Shown: piece by piece, positions 17,735-27,459 of the stretch | Numbering within the stretch: position 1 is the stretch's first letter | Layout: each line of letters opens with the position of its first letter | The notes under the pieces: model-generated | What the model was told of the DNA's origin: nothing | Databases searched by the model: none | The model's input: the letters and a program-made list of their open reading frames with translations, nothing else | Made by a program: the position numbers and the translations under genes | Origin: Marichromatium purpuratum 984 | Lineage (GTDB): Bacteria > Pseudomonadota > Gammaproteobacteria > Chromatiales > Chromatiaceae | DNA: 64,000 nt | NCBI RefSeq assembly: GCF_000224005.2 | Contig: NZ_CP007031.1 | Span: forward strand, 1,455,001-1,519,000 | Direction: 5' to 3'

Positions 17735-20305
17735 ATGTCTCGCAATCTCACTCTGGCGTCGGCCCTGGCGCTGACCCTGGTCGTGGCCGATGCGAGTGCG
17801 CTCGGGCTGGGAGGCCTGCAGACGTACTCGGCGTTGAACCAGCCCTTCCGGGGCGATATCGTGCTCATCGACGTCGATCCGGATACCCTGGACACGGTAC
17901 GCATCGAGCTGGCGCCCGCCGAGGCCTTCAACCGGGCCGGACTCGAGCGCTATCACTATCTCACCCAGCTCGAGTTCGAGCCCGCGGTCACCGAGGGTGG
18001 CTTGCCGGTCGTCCGAGTCACCAGCCGGGAGCCGGTCCGCGAGCCCTATCTCGACTTCTTGGTCGCGGCCACCTGGCCCGAGGGGCAGCTGGTGCGCGGC
18101 TACACCGTGCTCCTCGACCCGCCGGTGAGCACCCCGGCGCGCGCCCCTGCAGTGACCGCGCCGCGGGTCTCCGAGCGGCCCGTACGCGCCCCGGCGCCGT
18201 CGTCCACGACCGTCGAGCAGGCCGCGCCGCGCTCACGATCAGCTCCAGCCGCCATCGAGCTGCCCGAGGGCGTCGACTCCTCGGTCTTCCCCGTCCAGGT
18301 CGGCCCGGTCCCCGAAGGAGTGGGACTGTGGCAGTTCGCGCTCGAGTCCAGGTCCCAGGGGGCGAGCTTGGCGCAGACCGCGATGGCGCTCTATCGCGCC
18401 AACCAGGACGCCTTCATCCGTGGTGACATCAATCGTCTGGTCGCCGGTGAGACCCTGACCATCCCCTCGGCCGAGGAGCTGTTCGCGCTCGACCCGGCGA
18501 CGGCGCAGACCGAGTTCCAGGCGGCGATGCGGGGTGAGTCGGTCAACCGCGCGCCCCTGGCGCCGTCACCGCCCGAGCCGGCGCGGCTGAGGATCGCCGG
18601 CGAGGTCGGTGAGATGCCCGGACGTGACGACGAGACGCAGCCCGGCACCTCGTCGCCGGCGCGCTCGGCCGAGGTGGTGGCGCTCGAGCAAGAGCTGATG
18701 ACGGTGATGCAGGCGCACGAGAGTACCCGTCAGGAGACGCTGGAGCTGCGTGCGCACATCCGCGAACTCGAGTCCCAGCTCGTCGAAATCAAGGAACTGC
18801 TGCGCGTCCGCAATGCCGAGGTGGCGCGGCTGCAGGCGGCTACCACGGTGGTGGACGATGTCGAGTCGACGGCCGCCGTCGAACCGGTGGTCCCCTCGGT
18901 CGCAGCTGCGTCCGAACCCGTGGTCGAGCCCGATGCGAGCGAGGCGCCCGCACCGGTGGTGAGCGAGCGGGAGGCGTCCGCTGTCGATGAGCCGGCGCCG
19001 AGCGAGCCGCCGGCGCCGCAGTCGCCACCGTCAGTCCCCGAGCCGGTGCCCGAGGCGTCCGATTCGCTCTGGCATGCGCTGCTGTTGCCGCTGGCCGGAT
19101 TCGCCGCGCTCGCCGCGCTCGGGCTGATTGGCTTTTCCTGGTGGTCCTCGCGTAGACGTCAGCGCGAGGACACCGAGCTGGTCTCCACCCTGGATATCGA
19201 GTCCGAGTTCGAGCCGCTCGACGTGCCGGCGCGTCGCACCACCGAGCACGACACCCAGATCAACGAGGCGGCAGAGCCGTCGGCCCTGGTCGATGAGGAT
19301 GCCTCGGGTTCGCCTTTTTCCTCGCTCACCCAGTTCGACTCGACCCTGGACGAGGCCGACCCGCTCTCCGAGGCCGACATCTTCATCGCCTATGGTCGCT
19401 ATGACGAGGCGGTGCGGCTGCTGCACGGCGCGCTCGATGCCGCGCCAGGACGCATGGACCTGCGACTCAAGCTCGCCGAGGCGTACTTTGCTACGCGCGA
19501 TGTCGCGGCCCTGGAGGCGCTGGTCGAGGACGGGCGCGCAGCCGATGGCGAGCGTGTCGATCCGGCGGGGTGGCAACGTCTGCTCGAGATGCATTCGGCC
19601 CTCGTCGCTGGTGGCGAAGACGCCTCGCCGTCGCCGGCTGGGGACGCGGGGGCGGTGGGGCTCGATCTGCCGTCGGAGTCGCAGGAGTCGATCTCGCTGC
19701 ATCTCGAGGATGTCGCCGACCCGGCGCCGGCGTCATCCGGCGAGGCCCCCAAGCCCAAGCCCGAGACCGAGGTCGATGCCGATGACTTCGATCTGCCGCT
19801 GCTGTTCGACGACACCGATCTCGAGGAGTCGGCGCCGGTCGAGGCGGCACGCGCCACCGGTGACGGCGGTCTCGGTGATGAGCGGGCGGCGGTCCCGCGC
19901 CCGTCCGCCCCGGAGGCGCCGAGCGATTCCGACGGGGCGTCGAAGCCCGCCGTCGACGATGACTCCGAACTGATGCTGACCCTGGAGGATCTCGACGGTT
20001 TCTCCGATACCGACCTGGCGCCGCAGAGCACGCCCCAGCCGCTCGCCCCCGAGCCCTCTGCCCGTCCCGCGGGTGGCGGTGAGGTCAAGCCGGTGGCCGA
20101 CACCGATCCGAGCGAGTTCCTGCTCTCGCAGTGGGAGATGGACTCCGGGCTGTGGGACGAGAACGCCACCAAGCTCGATCTCGCCCGCGCCTATCTCGAT
20201 ATGGACGATAAGGAGGCCGCGCGCGGGATCCTCGAAGAGGTGCTCGCCGACGGTCGCGAGGACCAGCGCCAGGAGGCCCGTCAACTCCTCGACAAGCTGG
20301 GGTGA
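17735..20305 (+). CDS. fimV: FimV-like polar/peptidoglycan-associated protein
   Basis: An 856-residue single-pass inner-membrane protein. In order: signal/anchor region (1-25), conserved FimV N-terminal domain (about 25-130), Pro/Ala linker, a LysM-like segment (about 190-249), a coiled coil (about 312-369), one TM helix (about 447-470), then a long acidic cytosolic region with TPR-like helices (DIFIAYGRYDEAVRLLHGAL) and the FimV C-terminal motif (LDLARAYLDMDDKEAARGIL). In Pseudomonas FimV organises the cell pole, type IV pili and c-di-GMP/cAMP signalling. Its place between asd and truA fits the classical neighbourhood. Confidence 0.9.
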   Translation: MSRNLTLASALALTLVVADASALGLGGLQTYSALNQPFRGDIVLIDVDPDTLDTVRIELAPAEAFNRAGLERYHYLTQLEFEPAVTEGGLPVVRVTSREPVREPYLDFLVAATWPEGQLVRGYTVLLDPPVSTPARAPAVTAPRVSERPVRAPAPSSTTVEQAAPRSRSAPAAIELPEGVDSSVFPVQVGPVPEGVGLWQFALESRSQGASLAQTAMALYRANQDAFIRGDINRLVAGETLTIPSAEELFALDPATAQTEFQAAMRGESVNRAPLAPSPPEPARLRIAGEVGEMPGRDDETQPGTSSPARSAEVVALEQELMTVMQAHESTRQETLELRAHIRELESQLVEIKELLRVRNAEVARLQAATTVVDDVESTAAVEPVVPSVAAASEPVVEPDASEAPAPVVSEREASAVDEPAPSEPPAPQSPPSVPEPVPEASDSLWHALLLPLAGFAALAALGLIGFSWWSSRRRQREDTELVSTLDIESEFEPLDVPARRTTEHDTQINEAAEPSALVDEDASGSPFSSLTQFDSTLDEADPLSEADIFIAYGRYDEAVRLLHGALDAAPGRMDLRLKLAEAYFATRDVAALEALVEDGRAADGERVDPAGWQRLLEMHSALVAGGEDASPSPAGDAGAVGLDLPSESQESISLHLEDVADPAPASSGEAPKPKPETEVDADDFDLPLLFDDTDLEESAPVEAARATGDGGLGDERAAVPRPSAPEAPSDSDGASKPAVDDDSELMLTLEDLDGFSDTDLAPQSTPQPLAPEPSARPAGGGEVKPVADTDPSEFLLSQWEMDSGLWDENATKLDLARAYLDMDDKEAARGILEEVLADGREDQRQEARQLLDKLG

Positions 20306-20331
20306 CGGGTCGCGCATGAAACGATCGACAG

Positions 20332-20367
20332 CCCCCGCGTCGCGGGGGTGGGACACGTCCGTGTCCC
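20332..20367. other. Two consecutive perfect hairpins between fimV and truA
   Basis: The first stem is CCCCCGC / GCGGGGG with a 3-base loop (20332-20348). One base later a second stem, GGGACAC / GTGTCCC, has a 4-base loop (20350-20367). No T-tract follows, so these are not a standard terminator. They could limit read-through from fimV or protect mRNA ends. truA's GTG start lies 28 bp downstream with AGGAGA between. Confidence 0.6.
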
Positions 20368-20395
20368 TGCAGTTATTCACAGGAGAGAGACCGGC

Positions 20396-21199
20396 GTGAC
20401 GCCTGGACGAATCGTGATGGGCGTCGAGTACGACGGCTCTGATTTTCACGGCTGGCAGACCCAGGTCGGGGTGCGTACCGTGCAACAATGCCTGGAGGCG
20501 GCGATCTCGCGGGTGGCCGATCATCCGCTCGGTGTACAGTGCGCCGGGCGCACCGACACCGGCGTCCATGCCTTCGAGCAGGTGGTGCACTTCGACACCA
20601 CCGCCTCGCGCAGCGAGCGCTCCTGGGTGCTCGGCACCAACGTCAACCTGCCGCCCGACGTGGCGGTGCGCTGGGCGCACCGGGTCGAAGGCGACTTCCA
20701 CGCGCGTTTCAGCGCAGTGGCGCGCCATTATCGCTATCAGCTGCAGGTGCGCCGCACCCGCTCGCCGCTCGCGCGCAATCGCGCCGTGTGGGTCCACGAT
20801 GCGCTCGATCTGGCGCGGATGCGCGAGGCTGCGCGCGCGCTGGTCGGCGAGCACGACTTCTCCAGCTTCCGCGCCGTGGCCTGCCAGGCCAAGAGTCCGG
20901 TGCGCCGGGTGCACTATCTCGAGGTCGACGCCGAGGACGATCTGGTGATCCTGCGTATCGGCGCCAACGGCTTCCTCCATCACATGGTGCGTAACATCGC
21001 CGGGGTGCTGGTGGCGATCGGCCGCGGCGAGGCCGAGGTCGGCTGGACTCGTGAGCTTCTGGCGGTGCGTGATCGTACCCTCGGTGGCGTTACCGCGCCG
21101 CCCCAGGGGCTGTTCTTCGTGCGCGCCGACTATCCCGAGCACGTCGCCCTGCCGCAGGCGGCGTATCGTACGCCGTTGCAGCGACTGGCGGCGGACTGA
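20396..21199 (+). CDS. truA: tRNA pseudouridine(38-40) synthase
   Basis: A 267-residue enzyme isomerising U38-U40 in the anticodon stem-loop of many tRNAs. Conserved blocks: GVEYDGSDFHGWQ near the N-terminus, the catalytic Asp in CAGRTDTGVHA, and NGFLHHMVRNIAGVL. The start is GTG at 20396 with AGGAGA about 10 bp upstream; an in-frame ATG at 20348 would place the N-terminus inside a hairpin. Confidence 0.94.
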   Translation: MTPGRIVMGVEYDGSDFHGWQTQVGVRTVQQCLEAAISRVADHPLGVQCAGRTDTGVHAFEQVVHFDTTASRSERSWVLGTNVNLPPDVAVRWAHRVEGDFHARFSAVARHYRYQLQVRRTRSPLARNRAVWVHDALDLARMREAARALVGEHDFSSFRAVACQAKSPVRRVHYLEVDAEDDLVILRIGANGFLHHMVRNIAGVLVAIGRGEAEVGWTRELLAVRDRTLGGVTAPPQGLFFVRADYPEHVALPQAAYRTPLQRLAAD

Positions 21200-21219
21200 G
21201 GCTCTGGGAGGTTTACGCC

Positions 21220-21852
21220 ATGATCAGAACCCGGGTTAAGATCTGTGGGCTGACCTGTGCCGCGGATATCGACGCGGTGAGCGTTGCCGGCGCCGATGCC
21301 GTCGGATTGGTGTTCCATCCCGACAGCCCGCGCGCCGTCTCCATCGCGCAGGCACGGGCGCTGTGCGAGCGGTTACCGCCCTTCGTCACCGCCGTGGGCC
21401 TGTTCGTCGACGCCGACCCCGAGCGAGTGCGCGAGACCCTGCGCCAGGTGCCGCTGGAGCTGCTGCAGTTCCACGGCGAGGAGCCGCCCGAGTATTGCGC
21501 GGCCTTCGCGCGGCGCTGGATCAAGGCGGTACGGATGCGCCCGGGCATCCTGCTCGAGGCGGTGCGCGCGCGCTATGCCGGCGCCGCCGGGCTGCTGCTC
21601 GATACCTATCGCGCCGGGGTCGCCGGGGGCACCGGTGAGCGTTTCGACTGGGCGCGGATCCCGCAGGCGCTGCGCGGCGAGATCGTGCTCGCCGGTGGTC
21701 TCGCGCCGGACAACGTCGCCGCGGCGATCGCCGCGGTGCGGCCCTTCGGCGTCGATGTCAGTGGTGGCGTCGAGGCGTCGAAAGGGGTCAAGGATCACGC
21801 AAAGATTTCCGCCTTCATGACAGGGGTAAGAGATGGCGACAGATGCCGATAG
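21220..21852 (+). CDS. trpF: Phosphoribosylanthranilate isomerase
   Basis: A 210-residue TIM-barrel enzyme of tryptophan synthesis. Motifs: VKICGLT (catalytic Cys), [29 protein letters not shown] and GVDVSGGVE, all family-typical. GGGAGG precedes the ATG. It overlaps trpB by 20 bp. Other trp genes (E, G, D, C) are not in the window. Confidence 0.95.
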   Translation: MIRTRVKICGLTCAADIDAVSVAGADAVGLVFHPDSPRAVSIAQARALCERLPPFVTAVGLFVDADPERVRETLRQVPLELLQFHGEEPPEYCAAFARRWIKAVRMRPGILLEAVRARYAGAAGLLLDTYRAGVAGGTGERFDWARIPQALRGEIVLAGGLAPDNVAAAIAAVRPFGVDVSGGVEASKGVKDHAKISAFMTGVRDGDRCR

Positions 21853-23083
21853 CACGCGTCCGCTGAGCCAGCGGGCCGCCAGCCAGGGGCACTACGACCT
21901 GCCCGACGCCGATGGTCACTTCGGACCCTATGGCGGTACCTTCGTGCCCGAGACGCTGGTCTATGCGCTCGATGAGTTGCGCGAGGCCTATGAGCGGTTT
22001 CGCGAGGATCCCGAGTTCCTCGCCGAACTCGACGCCGACCTGCGCGACTACGTCGGTCGTCCCTCGGCGCTCTATCACGCCAAGCGCTGGAGCCGCGAAC
22101 TCGGCGGCGCGCAGATCTATCTCAAGCGCGAGGACCTCAATCACACCGGTGCGCACAAGGTCAACAACACCATCGGCCAGGCGCTGCTGGCGCGGCGCAT
22201 GGGCAAGACCCGGATTATCGCCGAGACCGGTGCCGGTCAGCACGGCGTGGCCACCGCCACGGTCGCCGCGCGGCTCGGGCTCGAGTGCGTGGTCTACATG
22301 GGCGAGGTCGACGTCGCCCGCCAGGAGGCCAACGTCTATCGCATGCGTCTGCTCGGCGCCGAGGTGGTGCCGGTCAAGTCCGGCTCGCGCACCCTCAAGG
22401 ACGCGATGAACGAGGCGATGCGCGACTGGGTCACCAACATCGACAACACCTTCTACATCATCGGTACGGTCGCCGGGCCACACCCCTATCCGGCGATGGT
22501 GCGCGATTTCCAGACGGTGATCGGCCGCGAGGCGCGGGCGCAGATGCTCGAGCGCACCGGGCGCCTGCCCGATGCCCTGGTCGCCTGTGTCGGCGGCGGC
22601 TCCAACGCCATCGGCCTGTTCCACCCCTTCCTCGGCGACACCTCGGTGGCGATCTACGGGGTCGAGGCCGGCGGCGAGGGCATCGCCAGCGGCCGTCACG
22701 CCGCGCCGTTGTGCGCCGGTACCCCCGGGGTGCTGCACGGCAACCGCACCTATCTGATGGAGGACGCCGACGGTCAGATCATTGAGACCCACTCGATCTC
22801 GGCCGGGCTCGACTATCCCGGTGTCGGTCCCGAGCACGCCTGGCTCAAGGACTGCGGTCGGGTCAGCTATGACGCGGTCACCGATGCCGAGGTGATCGCC
22901 GCTTTCCATCACCTCACCCGCACCGAGGGCATCATTCCCGCGCTCGAGTCCAGCCATGCGCTGGCCTATGTGCAGAAAATCGCCCCCGGGATGCGCCCCG
23001 ATCAGAGCATCCTGGTGAATCTCTCCGGTCGCGGGGACAAGGACATGCACACGGTCGCCAAACTCGATGGGTTGACGCTATGA
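21833..23083 (+). CDS. trpB: Tryptophan synthase beta subunit
   Basis: A 416-residue PLP enzyme joining indole and serine. The PLP lysine is Lys109 in HTGAHKVNN. The cofactor phosphate loop reads [10 protein letters not shown], and GRGDKDMHT is near the C-terminus. The length is normal with a slightly long N-terminus before [13 protein letters not shown]. It overlaps trpF upstream and trpA downstream (ATGA). Confidence 0.96.
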   Translation: MATDADSTRPLSQRAASQGHYDLPDADGHFGPYGGTFVPETLVYALDELREAYERFREDPEFLAELDADLRDYVGRPSALYHAKRWSRELGGAQIYLKREDLNHTGAHKVNNTIGQALLARRMGKTRIIAETGAGQHGVATATVAARLGLECVVYMGEVDVARQEANVYRMRLLGAEVVPVKSGSRTLKDAMNEAMRDWVTNIDNTFYIIGTVAGPHPYPAMVRDFQTVIGREARAQMLERTGRLPDALVACVGGGSNAIGLFHPFLGDTSVAIYGVEAGGEGIASGRHAAPLCAGTPGVLHGNRTYLMEDADGQIIETHSISAGLDYPGVGPEHAWLKDCGRVSYDAVTDAEVIAAFHHLTRTEGIIPALESSHALAYVQKIAPGMRPDQSILVNLSGRGDKDMHTVAKLDGLTL

Positions 23084-23922
23084 GCCGGATCTCGACACGT
23101 TTTGAACAGCTGCGCGCGACGCATCGCACTGCGCTGATCCCCTTCATCACCGCCGGCGACCCACGTCCCGAGACCACCGTCGAGCTGATGCACGCGATGG
23201 TCGCTGCCGGCGCCGACCTGATCGAGCTGGGGGTGCCGTTCTCCGACCCCATCGCCGACGGCCCGGTGATCCAACGCGCCACCGAGCGCGCCCTCGCGCG
23301 CGGTGTCTCGCTCGCCGACGTGCTGGAGATGGTGCGCCAGTTCCGCGAGCGTGATGCCGATACCCCGGTGGTAGCCATGGGCTATCTCAATCCGATCGAG
23401 GTGATGGGCTATGGGCGCTTCGCCCGCGCCGCCGCCGCGGCCGGGCTCGACGGTGTGCTGATCGTCGACGTGCCCCCGGAGGAGGGGCACGAGCTGGTCC
23501 AGGCGCTGCGGACCGAGTCGGTCGATCTGGTCTATCTGCTGGCGCCGACCTCGACCGAGCGGCGGATCTCGCGCATCGGCGAGGTCGCCTCGGGCTTCGT
23601 CTACTACGTCTCGGTCAAGGGCGTGACCGGGGCGGCCAATCTCGACGCCGACGAGGTGGCCGCCAAGGTCGAGACCATCCGCGCGCGCATCCCGCTGCCG
23701 GTCGGTGTCGGCTTTGGCATCAAGGACGGCGAGACCGCTGCGCGGGTGGCCGCTGTTGCCGACGCGGTGATCGTCGGCAGCGCCATCGTCAAGCGGATCG
23801 AGGCGCTGGCCGAGACGCCCGAGGCGATCCCGCCGACCATTGGGGACTTCATCGCCGAGCTGCGTGGCGCCATCGACGCTGCCGACGCGGCCGCCAACCG
23901 ACCCGAGCAGGTAACATCGTGA
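23080..23922 (+). CDS. trpA: Tryptophan synthase alpha subunit
   Basis: A 280-residue TIM barrel cleaving indole-3-glycerol phosphate. Both catalytic acids are visible in the block [20 protein letters not shown] flexible-loop region (VSVKGVTGA) and GFGIKDGE follow. The start overlaps the trpB stop as ATGA, and the stop overlaps the accD GTG start. Confidence 0.96.
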   Translation: MSRISTRFEQLRATHRTALIPFITAGDPRPETTVELMHAMVAAGADLIELGVPFSDPIADGPVIQRATERALARGVSLADVLEMVRQFRERDADTPVVAMGYLNPIEVMGYGRFARAAAAAGLDGVLIVDVPPEEGHELVQALRTESVDLVYLLAPTSTERRISRIGEVASGFVYYVSVKGVTGAANLDADEVAAKVETIRARIPLPVGVGFGIKDGETAARVAAVADAVIVGSAIVKRIEALAETPEAIPPTIGDFIAELRGAIDAADAAANRPEQVTS

Positions 23923-24824
23923 AGCAGGCAGTCGACAAGAGCAAAAGCTGGTTCGAGAAACTGGTCACCAGCCGCATCCGCACCGAGGCGAGCAACAAGC
24001 GCGCCGTGCCCGAGGGCGTCTGGGCCAAGTGTCCGGGCTGTCAGGCGATCCTCTATCGCGCCGAGCTCGAGCGTAATCTCGAGGTCTGCCCCAAGTGCAA
24101 CCATCACAACCGTCTCACCGCGCGCAAGCGTCTCGAGGCCTTTCTCGACCCCGACTCGCGCGAGGAGATCGGCGCCGAACTCGAGTCGCTCGATCCGCTT
24201 AAGTTCAAGGACCTGAAGAAGTACAAGGATCGCATCGCTCAGGCGCAGAAGCTAAGCGGCGAGAGGGAGGCGTTGATCACCATGCGCGGTGAACTCAAGG
24301 GCGAGCCGATCGTGGCCAGCGCCTTCGAGTTCAAGTTCATGGGCGGTTCTATGGGGTCGGTGGTCGGCGAGCGCTTCGTGCGCGGCGTGGAGGCGGCGAT
24401 CGAGCAGTCCTCGCCCTATGTCTGCTTCTCCGCCAGTGGTGGCGCGCGGATGCAGGAGAGCCTGTTCTCGCTGATGCAGATGGCCAAGACCAGCGCGGCG
24501 CTCGGGCGCATGCGCGAGCGTGGACTGCCCTTCGTCTCGGTGCTCACCGACCCGACCATGGGCGGCGTCTCGGCCAGTCTGGCGATGCTCGGCGACATCA
24601 ACATCGCCGAGCCCGGCGCGCTGATCGGCTTTGCCGGGCCGCGGGTGATCGAGCAGACCGTGCACGAGAAGCTCCCCGAGGGCTTCCAGCGCAGCGAGTT
24701 CCTGCTCGAGAAGGGGGCGATCGACATGATCCTCGATCGTCGCGACCTGCGCGAGCGGGTCGCCGACCTGTTGGCGATCCTCGGCCATCGGCCGCGCTAC
24801 TGCCGTACCGTGGTGCCGGTCTGA
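23919..24824 (+). CDS. accD: Acetyl-CoA carboxylase carboxyltransferase beta subunit
   Basis: A 301-residue subunit that, with AccA, transfers carboxyl from biotin to acetyl-CoA to make malonyl-CoA. It has the N-terminal zinc ribbon Cys38-x2-Cys41 and Cys57-x2-Cys60, then the crotonase-fold core with [10 protein letters not shown] and [12 protein letters not shown]. The start is GTG, overlapping the trpA stop (GTGA). In E. coli AccD and AccA bind their own mRNAs; nothing visible here tests that. Confidence 0.95.
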   Translation: MKQAVDKSKSWFEKLVTSRIRTEASNKRAVPEGVWAKCPGCQAILYRAELERNLEVCPKCNHHNRLTARKRLEAFLDPDSREEIGAELESLDPLKFKDLKKYKDRIAQAQKLSGEREALITMRGELKGEPIVASAFEFKFMGGSMGSVVGERFVRGVEAAIEQSSPYVCFSASGGARMQESLFSLMQMAKTSAALGRMRERGLPFVSVLTDPTMGGVSASLAMLGDINIAEPGALIGFAGPRVIEQTVHEKLPEGFQRSEFLLEKGAIDMILDRRDLRERVADLLAILGHRPRYCRTVVPV

Positions 24825-24826
24825 CG

Positions 24827-26101
24827 ATGCGCTTCGACACTCTGGATGCCTGGCTCGACTGGCAGGCCGCGCTGCACCCGCGGACGATGGAGCTGGGACT
24901 CGATCGGGTCCGCGCGGTGTGGCGGCGTCTCGAACATGGTTCCTTCGCCTGCCCGGTGATCTCCGTCGCCGGCACTAACGGCAAGGGCTCCTGCGTGGCC
25001 ATGCTCGAGGCCACCGCGCTGGCTGCCGGCTATCGCTGCGGCACCTACGGTTCGCCGCATCTGGTGCACTACAACGAGCGTATCCGCATCGACGGCGAGC
25101 CGGTCGACGACGCCGCATTGATCGGTGCCTTCGACCGTATCGACCAGGCCCGGGGCGAGATCTCGCTGACCTATTTCGAGTTCGCCACCCTGGCCGCGCT
25201 CGATCTCTTCGCGCGCGCCGGGCTCGATCTGGTGGTGCTCGAGGTCGGGCTCGGCGGACGGCTCGATGCGGTCAACCTGATCGATGCCGATGTTGCCGTG
25301 GTGACCTCGATCGGACTCGACCATACCGATTGGCTGGGTGAGAGCCTCGATGACATCGCCCGCGAGAAGGCGGGGATCTTCCGTCCCGCTCGCGCCGCGG
25401 TGATCGGTCAGCGCGACGCGCCGGCGGCCCTGCGCGAGGCCGCGCTCGGCTGCGGCGCGCGCCCACTGCAGCAGGGCGTGGAGTTCGACCGTCACGGCGC
25501 CGAGGCCGGCTGGGAGTGGCAGGGTCCCGATGGTCGCCGTCATGCGCTGCCGTTGCCGGCGATGCGCGGCGATTTCCAGCGCGACAACGCCGCTGCGGCG
25601 ATCACCGCACTCGATGCCCTGCGCGAGCGCCTGCCGATCCCGCGCAACGCCCTGCGTCAGGGGCTCGGGCGCGCCCGCCTGCCGGGGCGCTTCCAGGTGT
25701 TGCCGGGGACCCCGAGTCATATCCTCGATGTCGCCCACAACGCCCAGGCTGCCGCCGCGCTGGCGACCAATCTGCGTGCCTTCGCCAGTCGTGGTCTAGC
25801 GGTGCGGGTGGTGCTGGCGATGCTCGCCGACAAGGAGCCGGAGGCGCTGTTCGCGGCGCTCGCCGATCAGGTCACGCACTGGTACCTGACCGAGACCGAC
25901 GATGCCCGCGCCATGGCGCGCGAGACACTGCACGCGCGTCTGGGTGCGGCCGGGCTCGCCGCCGAGTTCTGTACCCTCTGCGTCGACCCGGCGGAGGCGC
26001 TGGCGCGCGCCGATGCCGCCAGCGAGGGCGAGGACTGCGTGCTGGTGTGTGGGTCCTTCACCACCGTCGGGGCGGCGCTGCGGGTGCTCGGGCACGGCTG
26101 A
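24827..26101 (+). CDS. folC: Bifunctional dihydrofolate/folylpolyglutamate synthase
   Basis: A 424-residue Mur-ligase-fold enzyme adding glutate to dihydropteroate and folates. It shows the P-loop SVAGTNGKGS, YGSPHLVHYNERIRIDG, the LEVGLGGRLDAVN block and ILDVAHNAQAA. It begins 2 bp after the accD stop, so it is cotranscribed. FolP, which makes its substrate, is elsewhere in the window (34560-35417). Confidence 0.95.
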   Translation: MRFDTLDAWLDWQAALHPRTMELGLDRVRAVWRRLEHGSFACPVISVAGTNGKGSCVAMLEATALAAGYRCGTYGSPHLVHYNERIRIDGEPVDDAALIGAFDRIDQARGEISLTYFEFATLAALDLFARAGLDLVVLEVGLGGRLDAVNLIDADVAVVTSIGLDHTDWLGESLDDIAREKAGIFRPARAAVIGQRDAPAALREAALGCGARPLQQGVEFDRHGAEAGWEWQGPDGRRHALPLPAMRGDFQRDNAAAAITALDALRERLPIPRNALRQGLGRARLPGRFQVLPGTPSHILDVAHNAQAAAALATNLRAFASRGLAVRVVLAMLADKEPEALFAALADQVTHWYLTETDDARAMARETLHARLGAAGLAAEFCTLCVDPAEALARADAASEGEDCVLVCGSFTTVGAALRVLGHG

Positions 26102-26206
26102 TATACTCTCGCCAGGGCGGGCGCCCCGGCCCGCGCCTCGGCCGGGAGTGCCATTCGAGTCATCACGCAGCCGGACGGCTGCGTTCGCTATCGTGGGTGA
26201 AGTGTC

Positions 26207-26803
26207 ATGCGTGAAGGTGCCAAGAGACGATTGACAGGGGCGGTGGTGATCGTCGCGCTGGTGGTGATCTTCGTGCCCATGCTCTTCGAGCAACCACCGC
26301 TGACCCCGCCCGAGCCGATCCCGACCGCGATCCCCGAGCAGCCGCCCTTTGCCGATCGCTTCCGCTCCGAATCCTATCTGGCCCCCGACGAGGGCGTGGA
26401 CGAGGTCATCGCACCGAGACCGTTGCCCCAGGTCCAGCCCCAGGCCGCCTTCCAGGCGCCGCGGGAGCCTGTCCCGGAGCCGATGCGCCAGCCTCGCCCG
26501 CAGTCCGAGCCTGCGCCGAGCCTCCAGGCGCGGCCGGAGCCGCGTCAGCAGGCGCCGGCCACGCAGTTGCCCTCTTGGGTGGTGCAAGTCGCCAGTCTCG
26601 GGACCGCTGCCGGTGCCGCCGAACTCGAGGCGCGGTTGCGCGCCGCCGGTTACTCGGCCTTCGTCGAGCAGGCCGAGGTCAACGGTAAACGCTACTACCG
26701 GGTCCGCGTCGGTCCCGAGATCGATCGTGCCGATGCCGAGCGCGCCGCGACCATGCTGCGCGATCGCCAGGGGCTCGAGACCCTGATCCAGCGCTACCCC
26801 TGA
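26207..26803 (+). CDS. dedD: SPOR domain membrane protein (DedD-like)
   Basis: A 198-residue bitopic protein: short cytosolic N-terminus (REGAKRRLTGA), one TM helix (about residues 9-27), a long Pro-rich periplasmic linker (about 30-118), and a C-terminal SPOR domain (about 122-197, opening WVVQVASLGTAAGA). SPOR domains bind denuded septal peptidoglycan. The position between folC and cvpA is that of E. coli dedD, a non-essential division protein. The ribosome binding site is weak (GTGAAG). Confidence 0.87.
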   Translation: MREGAKRRLTGAVVIVALVVIFVPMLFEQPPLTPPEPIPTAIPEQPPFADRFRSESYLAPDEGVDEVIAPRPLPQVQPQAAFQAPREPVPEPMRQPRPQSEPAPSLQARPEPRQQAPATQLPSWVVQVASLGTAAGAAELEARLRAAGYSAFVEQAEVNGKRYYRVRVGPEIDRADAERAATMLRDRQGLETLIQRYP

Positions 26804-26816
26804 GGCCGCGTCGGCA

Positions 26817-27302
26817 ATGACCGGGGTCGACCTGGCGCTGCTCGGCCTGATCCTGTTCTCGGCCCTGATCGGTCTCGCCCGGGGCCTGATCCGTGAGTCG
26901 TTCTCGCTCGGCGCCTGGGTCATCGCCCTGTTGTTCGCCTGGGGGCAGCACCGCGCACTCGCCGCCGTGCTCGCCGACTGGGTCGCGCCGCCGGCCCTCG
27001 CCCTGGCGCTGGCCTTCGCACTCTTGCTGGTCGTGGTGCTGCTGCCCGGCGCGGTGCTCGGTGCCATCCTCGGGCGCCTCACCGAGAGGGTCGGTCTGGC
27101 GCTGCCGGACCGTCTGTTGGGGCTGGCGTTCGGCGTGCTGCGCGGAGTGCTGATCGTGGCGTTCGCGGTATTCCTCACTGCCCTTACCCCATTGCCCGAA
27201 TCCGCCTGGTGGCAGGACTCGGCCCTGATCGGCGGCCTCGAGGGCATCGCCCAGCGCATCCTCGAGCGCCTGCCGGCCTCGCTCGGCGCCCGCTTCGGGT
27301 GA
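26817..27302 (+). CDS. cvpA: CvpA family membrane protein
   Basis: A 161-residue inner-membrane protein with four predicted helices. The family start pattern (D-x-x-L-x-x-I-x-x-S-x-x-x-G-x-x-RG) is seen as [19 protein letters not shown], followed by [10 protein letters not shown]. Homologues are linked to colicin V production and bile/envelope stress; the mechanism is unknown. It is 13 bp after the SPOR gene and 157 bp before purF, as in other gammaproteobacteria. Confidence 0.9.
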   Translation: MTGVDLALLGLILFSALIGLARGLIRESFSLGAWVIALLFAWGQHRALAAVLADWVAPPALALALAFALLLVVVLLPGAVLGAILGRLTERVGLALPDRLLGLAFGVLRGVLIVAFAVFLTALTPLPESAWWQDSALIGGLEGIAQRILERLPASLGARFG

Positions 27303-27459
27303 GGGCGGGGCCGCTGGCGGGCTTGGAATGCGCCCTCCGGCCCCGATCTTGGGCGTTGTGGGTTGCGGGGGCAGGGCGTATCGGGTAATTTCGATCGTTT
27401 CCATTCCATCCAATTTCGGTTGTCGTCATCCTCCGTGGCGGCAGACGCGCGAGGACCTC

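Noticed and set aside
27303-27459. PurR operator upstream of purF
   Set aside because: No palindrome matching the PurR consensus could be read in the gap.
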